DNA from: Candidatus Margulisiibacteriota bacterium
GTDB taxonomy: Bacteria > Margulisbacteria > Marinamargulisbacteria > DT-59
DNA: 17,915 nt
Reading direction: 5' to 3'
Assembly: GCA_013215865.1 (NCBI GenBank)
Contig: JABSQL010000046.1
Location: 1-17,915 of the forward strand
The notes under the pieces are model-generated. The model did no database searches and had not been told where the DNA came from. It worked only from the letters and a program-made list of their open reading frames with translations. Made by a program: the position numbers and the translations under genes. Positions 1 to 7,631 of the stretch are shown piece after piece. Within the stretch, counting starts at the first letter, position 1, and the number at the start of each line of letters is the position of its first letter.

Positions 1-211
1 TATTTTTACTTTTTGATTTTGTTGGCCGGGTCAGTCGTCTTAGCAAGGAAAACAATCCTTTGATGTCTGTTAATAACTCTATACGCTCTGCCATTCGCCG
101 TACTTTCATAACGATTCGAATGCACTCAATTAACAAATAACCCAAAAGGAAAAGGACCACTAAAATAATGGCGCCTAATAATATGCAATAAACGGAATGT
201 AAATCTAACAA
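1..211 (-). CDS. Small membrane protein, N-terminal part (cut by window edge)
   Basis: Partial gene running off the left edge; about 70 residues are visible. It has a TTG start at 211-209, four bases after the TAG stop of the ytxH-like gene, and lies in the same frame as that gene. A single hydrophobic segment (about residues 8-30, rich in I, L, V and F) is followed by a basic amphipathic stretch containing RMAERIE and LLRRLTRP. This resembles a one-pass membrane protein with a cytoplasmic coiled region, as in the DUF948/YtxG type proteins that pair with YtxH in other bacteria; that family link is tentative. The near-zero spacing suggests translational coupling to ytxH. No ATG or GTG lies near the beginning of the frame, so TTG is the only reasonable start. 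Confidence 0.55.
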   Translation of the reverse strand, partial: MLDLHSVYCILLGAIILVVLFLLGYLLIECIRIVMKVRRMAERIELLTDIKGLFSLLRRLTRPTKSKSKN

Positions 212-214
212 TGG

Positions 215-472
215 CTAACCCGTATGCTCTCTTTTCTTATTTTCTATCGTTTTTGTTAACCGATCCAAGCCTTCTTCTATCGCATCTTTTGTTTTGTTAA
301 TCAGAACTTCTGTTTTTTGCTTGGTATCCTGGATAAGATCCTCATTATCTGCTTTCAATTTACTGATATGCGACCGTGTTTCTTCTCCAGATTGCGGTGC
401 ATACAACATTCCAAAAACAGCTCCCAAAACAGTTCCAACAAGTAACCCATCAAAAAATCCACTTCTACTCAT
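215..472 (-). CDS. YtxH-like small envelope protein
   Basis: 85-residue protein. The N-terminus has the Gly-rich hydrophobic segment of YtxH domain proteins (FFDGLLVGTVLGAVFGMLYAP, residues 6-26, including the typical YAPQSGEETR follow-on), then a charged helical tail (about residues 30-82, many K, D and E) likely to form a coiled coil. The family is small and membrane-associated; a general-stress link is known for Bacillus, and no enzymatic role is expected. The start is supported by GGAGG seven bases upstream of the ATG. A TAGACA/TATACT promoter with 17-bp spacing lies at 549-521. The next gene downstream starts within four bases, so the two probably form an operon. Confidence 0.8.
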   Translation of the reverse strand: MSRSGFFDGLLVGTVLGAVFGMLYAPQSGEETRSHISKLKADNEDLIQDTKQKTEVLINKTKDAIEEGLDRLTKTIENKKREHTG

Positions 473-520
473 GCTGATCCTCCAGTTTAATCGTTTTAGT
501 CAACCTAAGATTACTTAAAC

Positions 521-549
521 AGTATAGAGAATGTAACCCGCATTGTCTA
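521..549 (-). promoter_or_regulatory. Sigma70-type promoter of the ytxH-like operon
   Basis: On the minus strand, TAGACA (549-544) and TATACT (526-521) are separated by exactly 17 bp. Transcription would begin near 514, giving a leader of about 40 bases that contains the GGAGG ribosome site. Confidence 0.6.
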
Positions 550-657
550 TTAATCTCATTATTCCCCTTTTTCAAAATTTCAAACATTCAATCAAGATAA
601 AACACGTCATGATGATTAAACTGGAAAAAAACATAAATTTTTGCAATAATAGTCCCT

Positions 658-1026
658 GTGATGTTAAAACAAATGCCTTTACCAGCCAAGTTATTATGCG
701 GCGTGAGCGCGGTTATTATTTCACAGTATGTTTTTAACTGGGTTCCAGAATTTTTCAAACCCTCCTTTTTGGGAACGGTTATTTGTGTGGTGGGTATTGC
801 CATTGGGATTTCTTTAAAACCAACGGCCAAACATCTCTCCAAAATCAAACCTATTCAGAAGAACTCCCCTCCTGTGAAGAAAGTGGTGAAGCATACCCTT
901 AAATACCCAGACTCTCACTACAGATCAAGAACCTATTCTTTTGAACCCTTATTTCTGCAACCTCACTCCCCACAAGATACCCATCCAGATATTATTTTCC
1001 CACAAGATTTATTTTCTTCGAATTAG
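658..1026 (+). CDS. Possible small two-helix membrane protein
   Basis: 122-residue open frame with GTG at 658 or ATG at 661. Two hydrophobic stretches (about residues 10-28 and 37-53) are followed by a basic, Pro/Ser/His-rich tail with no recognisable domain. It fills the gap between the ytxH-like operon and the kinase and reads in the same direction as the kinase. Against it: no clear Shine-Dalgarno precedes either start, and the tail has low complexity. I do not recognise a family. An overlapping opposite-strand frame (588-848) is less plausible because it lacks domain-like composition. Confidence 0.4.
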   Translation: MMLKQMPLPAKLLCGVSAVIISQYVFNWVPEFFKPSFLGTVICVVGIAIGISLKPTAKHLSKIKPIQKNSPPVKKVVKHTLKYPDSHYRSRTYSFEPLFLQPHSPQDTHPDIIFPQDLFSSN

Positions 1027-1096
1027 CGCATCTCTTTCTTTGTCAGGTTTCAATTTCTAATATTGGTGGCATATTATAGTATAGGAGAAATCTGAG

Positions 1097-3784
1097 TTGA
1101 ACACTGAACTGTTTTATATCTTCATATATCCCCACCTAAATATCTTCCTCTACGGGGCTATTCTTTGTACTCTCACCACCATTTTCTTGCTCTATACTTA
1201 CTCTCAATTGTTCAGAAAGTTCCGGAAATCGAAAACATCTCTCATTATTTATTCTGCGATTCTTTTTTCCACAGCCTTTTTTTTCCCGATCTCCTCAAAT
1301 GCAATGATTACCTTTGGGTGCCTTTTCGTGGCGATCGTCTTTTTAGCGTTCATTACGGGTATTTCATGGAATCACTTGAACGCATTCCCCCCATTGGGGA
1401 TCACTCTATTTATTTTTGGCTTATTAGGAACAGGGATTTTTATACATTTTCTTATCGTATCACCCATCCCCCTATTCTCATTTCGAATGAGTTTTCTTTT
1501 TAAAGGCATTTTTCTGGTCGTATTTTCTTGCCTCCTTCTCGGGCTATCAAAACTATTTATCCACCACATTCACCGCCAAAAAGAAGAACAACAAAAAATT
1601 ATCTTAGATCAAGAATTGATGATTAGGGATTTACAAAAATCAGAACAAGTGATGGATAATATTCTAGCCAACGCTAGCCATGAATTTAAAACCCCTATTA
1701 CGGGCGTTGTGGGATTAGTGGACACTATTTTGAGAGGGAAGGATGGTAACGTCAATGTCAAAGTTAAACGTCACTTAGAGCTTGTAAGAACCTGTGGATA
1801 TAATCTATTAAACTTAGTCAAAGAGTTTCTAGATACCGCTAAAATACAATCTGGTATGTCCACCCTAAAGATCAAAGAATTTGATATCTATTTTCTCATT
1901 GAGGAAATACTCAAGACGACATCGGTCTTTATCGGTGAAAAGCCCATAACCATCCAAAATTTAGTCCCCCCTAATTTAAATAAAGTATGGGGTGATAGAG
2001 AAAAAATAAGACAAGTGTTAACCAATGTGATTAATAATGCCATTAAATACAGTCAAAAGGGAACCATTGAAATCGATGCCCTCCCCCTCACCCCCGAAAA
2101 GCAAAACGGGACACCTGAAATCAAGAAAACCGGCCCTTCAAAACTATTAGTGTCTGTGTCTGATACAGGGATAGGCATTGGCCCTGAAGACATTAAAATT
2201 ATTTTTGACCGATTTAAGAGATCTAAAGCCACCAAAGACAAACCCTATACAGGATCTGGTCTGGGACTCTTTATTTGCAAGACCATTATAGAAAAGCATT
2301 TTGGGAATATTTGGGCAGATAGTACCTTGGGTAAAGGATCTACATTCTATTTCACCATTCCCGAGGAAACATTTGAACCCCTTAAAGACACCTCTTCTCT
2401 CCCCAAACTTGATATGTCTCAACACATCACTCCTCCACAGAAAAAAGAAAACAGGCGCGTTCAAATCCCTTCCCGTACCTTAACAGGGGATGGTGAAGTG
2501 ATTATGATTATAGACAGCTTCGACATGAATATTGAATATATGACCAACATACTTGAATCGAATAAGTATCATGTTATTTCAGCTACCTCTAGCGAAGCCG
2601 CATTAGAACATATTAAAACAACCATTCCCAAATTATGCATCGTGAATACGGTACTCGATAAAATGGACGGTTTTAAACTCACCCAGCATCTTAAGTCCGG
2701 CGCCACAACCCACCATATTCCGGTGATTTTATTAAGCTCTAAAAATGTAATCCCAGACAAACTAGCTGGATTTGAAGTTGGCGCTGATGACTACATTGTA
2801 AAGCCGATCGACAAACAAGATTTACTCACTCGGGTAAAACGGCTCCTTATTAACGCCATCATGATCGGAACACTTCATCAAAAGGAAACCACTATCCAAT
2901 CTTCTGAAATACTTCCCACTCAAAGCAACATTCCGATCTCTTCAAAACGACAAGACATACAGAAACTGGTAAAAGGAAACGGACAAAAGGTATTGATTGT
3001 TGAAGACTCTAAAACCAATCAAGAAATCCTCATTAATCGCCTGACATCTAATAACTATCGCGTCAGCACCGCCCTAAATGGTAAAGAAGGTTTAGAGAAG
3101 ATATTGGACAGCAAACCAGATATTATCGTTCTAGACATCATGATGCCGGTCATGGATGGATACAAATTTACAGACCATATTAAACATGATGAAATCTATA
3201 AAGAATATGCTGATATCCCTATTATTATGCTGACGGCAAAAGTCAGTGAAGAAGATAAAATCTATGGCCTCAACTTGGGTGCTGACGACTATGTTACCAA
3301 GCCCTATGACCCCCAAGAACTGGTCGCACGCATCAATGTTCTTCTTCGCATTAAACGGTTGCAAGCACACTTAAAAAACTGGAATCAAGAATTGGAATCA
3401 CAAGTATATAAACGGACCCATGAATTAAATCGACTCCAAGACCAATTGGTAAAAAGTGAAAAAATGGCCAGCATCACTAATTTAATTATTACTGTAAACC
3501 ATGAACTCAACTCACCCCTAATGGCAGTCATGATTGCTGCCCAAAAACTTATGTCCCAGACAAAAACAGCAGAAGAACTTAAATATGCAAAAATTGTCTT
3601 AAGCGGTTCGCTTAAAATTCGACATATTATTGAAAATCTTCACGACATTACAGACCCATTAGAAGTGGAATATTCGACCGGTGTTAAAATGATCCAATTT
3701 GAAAATAAATCTCCCCCCAAAAAACGCACCCCTAAGAAAATAAAACAATCTAAAAGCAAAAGAACCCCTAAAAAGAAACCCTAA
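1097..3784 (+). CDS. Membrane hybrid sensor histidine kinase with two receivers and a second orphan DHp domain
   Basis: 895 residues, TTG start at 1097 preceded by AGGAG at 1083-1087. Domains in order: five or six membrane helices (about 13-152) with no large periplasmic loop; a short coiled linker; a HisKA domain with ASHEFKTP (phospho-acceptor His195); a HATPase with N box (NVINNAIKYS, ~310-319), DTGIGI (356-361) and a TGSGLGL G box (385-391); receiver 1 (~467-584); receiver 2 (~631-750) with D637, D680, T713 and K735; a coiled segment; a second HisKA-like helix pair with SEKMAS and VNHELNSPL (His802) and no ATPase behind it; and a Lys/Pro-rich tail (871-895). Receiver 1 has Asn517 where receiver 2 has its phospho-acceptor Asp680, so it is probably not phosphorylated. 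It autophosphorylates at the inner membrane in response to an unknown signal. No partner response regulator is adjacent. Confidence 0.92.
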   Translation: MNTELFYIFIYPHLNIFLYGAILCTLTTIFLLYTYSQLFRKFRKSKTSLIIYSAILFSTAFFFPISSNAMITFGCLFVAIVFLAFITGISWNHLNAFPPLGITLFIFGLLGTGIFIHFLIVSPIPLFSFRMSFLFKGIFLVVFSCLLLGLSKLFIHHIHRQKEEQQKIILDQELMIRDLQKSEQVMDNILANASHEFKTPITGVVGLVDTILRGKDGNVNVKVKRHLELVRTCGYNLLNLVKEFLDTAKIQSGMSTLKIKEFDIYFLIEEILKTTSVFIGEKPITIQNLVPPNLNKVWGDREKIRQVLTNVINNAIKYSQKGTIEIDALPLTPEKQNGTPEIKKTGPSKLLVSVSDTGIGIGPEDIKIIFDRFKRSKATKDKPYTGSGLGLFICKTIIEKHFGNIWADSTLGKGSTFYFTIPEETFEPLKDTSSLPKLDMSQHITPPQKKENRRVQIPSRTLTGDGEVIMIIDSFDMNIEYMTNILESNKYHVISATSSEAALEHIKTTIPKLCIVNTVLDKMDGFKLTQHLKSGATTHHIPVILLSSKNVIPDKLAGFEVGADDYIVKPIDKQDLLTRVKRLLINAIMIGTLHQKETTIQSSEILPTQSNIPISSKRQDIQKLVKGNGQKVLIVEDSKTNQEILINRLTSNNYRVSTALNGKEGLEKILDSKPDIIVLDIMMPVMDGYKFTDHIKHDEIYKEYADIPIIMLTAKVSEEDKIYGLNLGADDYVTKPYDPQELVARINVLLRIKRLQAHLKNWNQELESQVYKRTHELNRLQDQLVKSEKMASITNLIITVNHELNSPLMAVMIAAQKLMSQTKTAEELKYAKIVLSGSLKIRHIIENLHDITDPLEVEYSTGVKMIQFENKSPPKKRTPKKIKQSKSKRTPKKKP

Positions 3785-3789
3785 TCCCA

Positions 3790-5157
3790 TTATTTATACC
3801 TGGGATACTCTCCAGCCTTTAACTTTGTAAAATAGTCCTTTGTAAGCGCCACAACTTTTGGACTTAATAAAATAATGGCAATAGAATTAGGGATCACCAT
3901 TAATCCAATCATCAAGTCAGCGAAATTCAGCACATCGCTTAATTGAACAATGGCTCCTAAAAACACACACATTACAAAAATCATTCTATAAGGCATGATA
4001 AACTTCTTTCCAAATAAATATGTCGCCGCACGCTCACCGTAGTAAGACCAGGTAATCATTGTTGAAAATGCAAAGAAAAAAACAGCCAAACTAATAAATA
4101 TAGACCCAAATCCATCTAGAAACATATCAAAACTGGCTGTTGTGAGACTGATTCCATTGCCCATGGCCATCGGACCATAATTCCCACTTATAATAATCAC
4201 GAAAGCGGTTGCGCTACATACAATAATTGTATCTATCAAGGGGCCCAAAGATGCCACAATACCTTCTCTTATGGGATAATCTGTTTTGACTGCTGCATGG
4301 GCAATCGCAGCAGAGCCCAGACCCGCTTCATTTGAAAAAATGGCCCGTCTGACCCCCCAAATAAGAACCGTACCAAAGGCACCGCCTGCAGCCGCATTCC
4401 CTGTAAACGCATCCGTCACTATTAATGTTAATATTTGAGGCAGAGACTGTATGTTCATCACACAAATAATAATGGCACCTAGAATATAAATACCACACAT
4501 AAAAGGGACAATCCTTGAGGCCACCTTTCCAATTCGTTTAATCCCCCCAATAATGACAATGCCCACCAATATAGTGAGGACAATTCCTGTACTCACTGGA
4601 GGTATACTAAATGAGGACTGCAATGCTTCCGCAGCTTGATTAGACTGAAACATATTCCCGGCCCCAAACGATCCCATAAGTGCACAAAATGCGTAAAAGA
4701 GTGCCATCGGTTTCCATTTTTGACCCAGCCCTTTTGTAATATAATGCATGGGCCCACCACTGACTTCTCCGGTTTCTGGGTCCACGTCTCTGAAATAAGT
4801 CCCTAAACCACATTCTGCATATTTCGTCGCCATGCCCAAGATACCCACCACCCACATCCAAAAGATAGCACCCGGCCCCCCAATCTTGATGGCGATGGCC
4901 ACACCTGCAATATTTCCCAATCCAATCGTTCCAGATAACGCTGCACATAGGGCTTGAAAGTGGGTAATTTGACCTTTCTCATTGGGATTATCATAATGGC
5001 CTCTAATCAGGGAAATCGCATGCTTAAAACATCGGAATTGTATAAAGCCCAATCGGAGGGTAAAAAATATACCTGTTACCAAACACAAAATTATCACAGG
5101 CTTATTCCAGACAAAACCAACGGCGCTTTCTATTAAACCAGATATGCTAATGTCCAT
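3790..5157 (-). CDS. AGCS family sodium:alanine/glycine symporter
   Basis: About 455 residues with some ten hydrophobic helices. AGCS (PF01235) signatures are clear: ALSGTIGLGNIAGVA followed by GGPGAIFWMW and GMATKYAE in the first half, and SNEAGLGSAAIAHAA with a GPLIDTIIVC-type segment in the second. The family imports alanine, glycine or glutamine with Na+; the substrate cannot be set from sequence. I chose the ATG at 5157 because GGGAG lies five bases upstream; an in-frame ATG at 5169 adds four residues but has no ribosome site. It lies 18 bp after the stop of the acetolactate decarboxylase gene, so the two are probably co-transcribed. It converges on the kinase gene with only a 5-bp gap, and no terminator hairpin is visible between them. 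Confidence 0.93.
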   Translation of the reverse strand: MDISISGLIESAVGFVWNKPVIILCLVTGIFFTLRLGFIQFRCFKHAISLIRGHYDNPNEKGQITHFQALCAALSGTIGLGNIAGVAIAIKIGGPGAIFWMWVVGILGMATKYAECGLGTYFRDVDPETGEVSGGPMHYITKGLGQKWKPMALFYAFCALMGSFGAGNMFQSNQAAEALQSSFSIPPVSTGIVLTILVGIVIIGGIKRIGKVASRIVPFMCGIYILGAIIICVMNIQSLPQILTLIVTDAFTGNAAAGGAFGTVLIWGVRRAIFSNEAGLGSAAIAHAAVKTDYPIREGIVASLGPLIDTIIVCSATAFVIIISGNYGPMAMGNGISLTTASFDMFLDGFGSIFISLAVFFFAFSTMITWSYYGERAATYLFGKKFIMPYRMIFVMCVFLGAIVQLSDVLNFADLMIGLMVIPNSIAIILLSPKVVALTKDYFTKLKAGEYPRYK

Positions 5158-5175
5158 GATTGCTCCCATTCACTG

Positions 5176-5895
5176 TCATTCAGATGATGTGATCATCAGA
5201 AGATTCGGAGATTTATCGATCGAAATTTCACCACTCACCATTTGGAAATCCAACACATGACCCCCTTGGGACTTATCTTCACTTATAAAATGAAAGTGAT
5301 ACCCTGGAAATAATATCGAGTGTAAAGACTGAGGGCTCCAAAACCCAACAAGATACCCCTCCGTTTCACCAAAATCGAATATTACTTGATGGTCCAGTAC
5401 AGATTCAAAAGTAGGATATGGTTTTTTTAATTTAACCACACTTCGGGCTTTCAGTTCTTGAAAACGGCCTGATATTTTAATGGCATATATACTATTTTTA
5501 TCTGTCAAAACAGAATCCAAATACGATTGAAGATTTTCATATGAGAGTGGATCTGTAATATATAACGTCTGATCGCTATCAAAAAAAGTCACGGTTGCAA
5601 AAGGAGCGGTATCATTGTTAAGAATGGGTTCGGGCTTACCATTGATCGGCAACCTAAAATACTGACCTTCAAGGGCGATCATTTCACCATCTAAATGTGA
5701 AAACGTCCCGATTCCAAAGTTGCCATGCCGCTTCAGTTCTGTGTAGGAAACAAATCCCTCGAAATGACTTTGTTTCAGACGAGACAGAGAAGAGACTTGA
5801 AATACCGTATCTCGCGAGAGATGATCAGGTTTTGCACATCCAAAGCTAAATACACATATCAGAGAAACAAAAATACACCCAACAGTTCTCATCAT
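5176..5895 (-). CDS. budA: Alpha-acetolactate decarboxylase, predicted lipoprotein
   Basis: 239 residues. It converts acetolactate to acetoin and CO2. The C-terminal zinc site is intact: GYHFHFISED supplies His200 and His202, and GGHVLDF supplies His213. The N-terminal half has the family's ELKRHGNFGIGTFSHLDGEM block (Glu71) and PFATVTFF; the KARSVVK segment supplies Arg151. Length is normal for the family once the leader is removed. The first 20 residues form a lipoprotein signal peptide with SFGC at 17-20, so the enzyme is probably lipid-anchored outside the cytoplasm. The start has AGAGGAG a few bases upstream. It is the first gene of a two-gene operon with the AGCS symporter and is divergent from the EEP gene (53-bp gap). 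Cytoplasmic BudA/AlsD is the better-known form; exported forms are known in some Bacilli. Confidence 0.93.
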   Translation of the reverse strand: MMRTVGCIFVSLICVFSFGCAKPDHLSRDTVFQVSSLSRLKQSHFEGFVSYTELKRHGNFGIGTFSHLDGEMIALEGQYFRLPINGKPEPILNNDTAPFATVTFFDSDQTLYITDPLSYENLQSYLDSVLTDKNSIYAIKISGRFQELKARSVVKLKKPYPTFESVLDHQVIFDFGETEGYLVGFWSPQSLHSILFPGYHFHFISEDKSQGGHVLDFQMVSGEISIDKSPNLLMITSSE

Positions 5896-5948
5896 GGTTC
5901 TCCTCTTGTTGTTTTACAGTTGATAAGATTACAATAATAGATACTATA

Positions 5949-6989
5949 ATGAAAGCAATGATTACGATATCGTCACTCACTTTTTTGAGTATCATCTTTA
6001 TGGGAATTGCCCTGGTATATTGGGCCGTCCAGCCACAGTATCCCAAACATATAAAATTCACAGGTATACGCCAAGACTACGCCCAATCAGTGCCACCGCC
6101 CCCAGAAGCCCTTAAGGTCATGACCTACAATATTGCCTACGGCGCTGGGATGGATAACCTAAAAGGACATGTTACGTCTAAAGAAACATTACTGCAAAAT
6201 TTAGATGAAATTGCCCACACTGTTAAAGACAATGGCATCGATATATTGTGCCTTCAAGAAGTGGACATCAAATCCCGACGGTCACATGGGATAGACGAAG
6301 TCTCATATATTGCTAATTTATGCGGATTTTCGTATATGGCATTTGCCCTCAACTGGGACCACCATTGGGTACCCTACCCCATGAATTTTGATTTTAAACA
6401 CCATTTTGGACGTATGGTATCGGGGTCGGCTATTTTATCTAAATACCCGATTCAAACGCACCAAGTACTCCTGTTTGAAAAACCCGCGTCAAATCCCTTT
6501 TGGTATAACTGGTTTTATTTGGACCGGTCGGCACAGATTGTAGATGTTCAGTTGGGAGAACGGCAGGTGATACGATTGGTGAATGTTCATTTGGAGGCCT
6601 ATGACACGAACACCCGGGAAACGCAGATCAACACCCTCATGACACATTTAAATGGTCTTAAAAAAAGGCCAACGCTTTTAGTGGGTGATTTTAATACAGT
6701 ACCGTCTTGGGCGCCCCAAAAGAACCAATTTGAAGATGAGCCTGAAACAGATTTCACGAGAGATAGTACTTATTCCCAAGTGTCCCAAGTTTTTGAGCCG
6801 GCCATTGGGGAGAAAATTCCAAACCTATTTACGTTTCCCAGTAATACCCCCAACCGAAAGTTGGACCATGTTTTTTATGACCCGAGTGCGTTTACCGTGG
6901 GTAAGGCTGAGGTGATTTCGGGTGGATTGGCTTCGGACCATTTGCCGGTGGTTGTAGAGGTTGAAAGTCTGACTTTCGTGAAGAACTAG
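5949..6989 (+). CDS. Membrane-anchored endonuclease/exonuclease/phosphatase (EEP) family protein
   Basis: 346 residues. An N-terminal hydrophobic helix (about 7-27) acts as anchor or uncleaved signal, and the EEP fold follows. Catalytic motifs are in order: TYNIAYG (Asn61), LCLQEVD (Glu104), NVHLEAYD (His214), VGDFNT (Asp247, Asn249), KLDHVFY and ASDHLPV (Asp330, His331). The family hydrolyses phosphodiester bonds in nucleic acids, phosphoinositides or sphingomyelin; the export signal favours an extracytoplasmic phosphodiesterase, but the substrate is unknown. The last eight residues (339-346) are encoded by the inserted AbiE cassette. A copy of the older C-terminus, ending VVVEVGFLD, survives at 8519-8572. 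All catalytic residues precede the break, so activity is probably retained. The ATG has no clear Shine-Dalgarno. Confidence 0.9.
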   Translation: MKAMITISSLTFLSIIFMGIALVYWAVQPQYPKHIKFTGIRQDYAQSVPPPPEALKVMTYNIAYGAGMDNLKGHVTSKETLLQNLDEIAHTVKDNGIDILCLQEVDIKSRRSHGIDEVSYIANLCGFSYMAFALNWDHHWVPYPMNFDFKHHFGRMVSGSAILSKYPIQTHQVLLFEKPASNPFWYNWFYLDRSAQIVDVQLGERQVIRLVNVHLEAYDTNTRETQINTLMTHLNGLKKRPTLLVGDFNTVPSWAPQKNQFEDEPETDFTRDSTYSQVSQVFEPAIGEKIPNLFTFPSNTPNRKLDHVFYDPSAFTVGKAEVISGGLASDHLPVVVEVESLTFVKN

Positions 6990-7631
6990 ATGAATGGTAA
7001 GATCATTTTTTGCGGTATATGATTTAAAAATTTCTACCGTCTGTTTGTAATTTGGATTTAATTCTTTAGCTATCCATAAATCAAACAGGTCGCGACCTTT
7101 TTTTCTTTGGTATAAAGCCCTTAATTTAGTCCCAAGCAACTCCTCAATAGAATACGTATTTATGACACAATCTCCACTGAACCAATTTGAATGACATGAA
7201 AACGCTTTTTCAGTTAGTGGTGCAAAATGGTAATGTTCTCTTGTATTTACTTCTATCTTAATTTTCATTGGGATTGAGACATCAGAAGTAGACATATAAG
7301 AAAATTTAAGAATAGACCTTCCCTCGTGAGCAATATATTTTGGCTTTTCTGGAAAGATTGAGCTCATTACTTCCCTAATAATAGATAACAAAGGACCAAT
7401 AGGCTCTGCTTTAATTTGAACAAAATCAATATCTTCTGAATATCTATAATTGTTCTTAAAAAACACCTTATTTAGGGCAGTACCTCCTCTAAACAACAGA
7501 GATTTACGAATGATGTCGTTAGAATAAAGTTCTACCAGCGTTCTTGATAAAATCAAATCCTGTTCAACAAATTCATCTCGAGACCATGGGCTCTCTTCTT
7601 TCCAAGAATCAATCATTCCTTTAGGTAACAT
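6825..7631 (-). CDS. AbiEii-type nucleotidyltransferase toxin with a replaced C-terminus
   Basis: 268 residues; toxin half of a type IV toxin-antitoxin pair. Nucleotidyltransferase motifs: LFRGGTALNK (47-55) and YSEDIDF (Ser65, Asp67, Asp69), then KIKIEVN, and the conserved EELLGTKLRALYQRKKGRD block (about 163-181). Characterised family members transfer nucleotides to tRNA or other targets. The start overlaps the AbiEi stop by 11 bp and has GGGAG seven bases upstream, so expression is coupled to the antitoxin. The catalytic part is complete, but codons after about residue 223 lie beyond the cassette edge and read antisense through the EEP gene, giving an unrelated basic tail up to 268. The native C-terminal helices are therefore probably missing, and activity is uncertain. 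Confidence 0.8.
   Translation of the reverse strand: MLPKGMIDSWKEESPWSRDEFVEQDLILSRTLVELYSNDIIRKSLLFRGGTALNKVFFKNNYRYSEDIDFVQIKAEPIGPLLSIIREVMSSIFPEKPKYIAHEGRSILKFSYMSTSDVSIPMKIKIEVNTREHYHFAPLTEKAFSCHSNWFSGDCVINTYSIEELLGTKLRALYQRKKGRDLFDLWIAKELNPNYKQTVEIFKSYTAKNDLTIHLVLHESQTFNLYNHRQMVRSQSTRNHLSLTHGKRTRVIKNMVQLSVGGITGKRK
6922..6961 (+). repeat. 40-bp direct repeat, left copy
   Basis: This is the coding 3' end of the EEP gene (SDHLPVVVEV region). It matches 8517-8556 with a single A/G difference at position 6956. The sequences diverge immediately after it, where a TGAAAGTC palindrome begins. Confidence 0.95.
6962..6977. repeat. Palindrome TGAAAGTCTGACTTTC, copy 1
   Basis: Seven-base arms GAAAGTC and GACTTTC around a central T. 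It begins exactly at the left junction of the AbiE insertion and matches the dyad upstream of the DUF4143 gene (9745-9760). Confidence 0.85.

Noticed and set aside
215..217. Alternative genetic code with TAG read through
   Set aside because: TAG ends other ordinary genes here (for example the EEP gene at 6987-6989), so it is a normal stop in this genome.
543..737. 64-residue plus-strand frame
   Set aside because: No ribosome site or recognisable features, and it overlaps the better candidate at 658-1026.
588..848. 86-residue minus-strand frame opposite the small membrane ORF
   Set aside because: Antisense to a more plausible membrane protein frame, no ribosome site, no domain-like composition.
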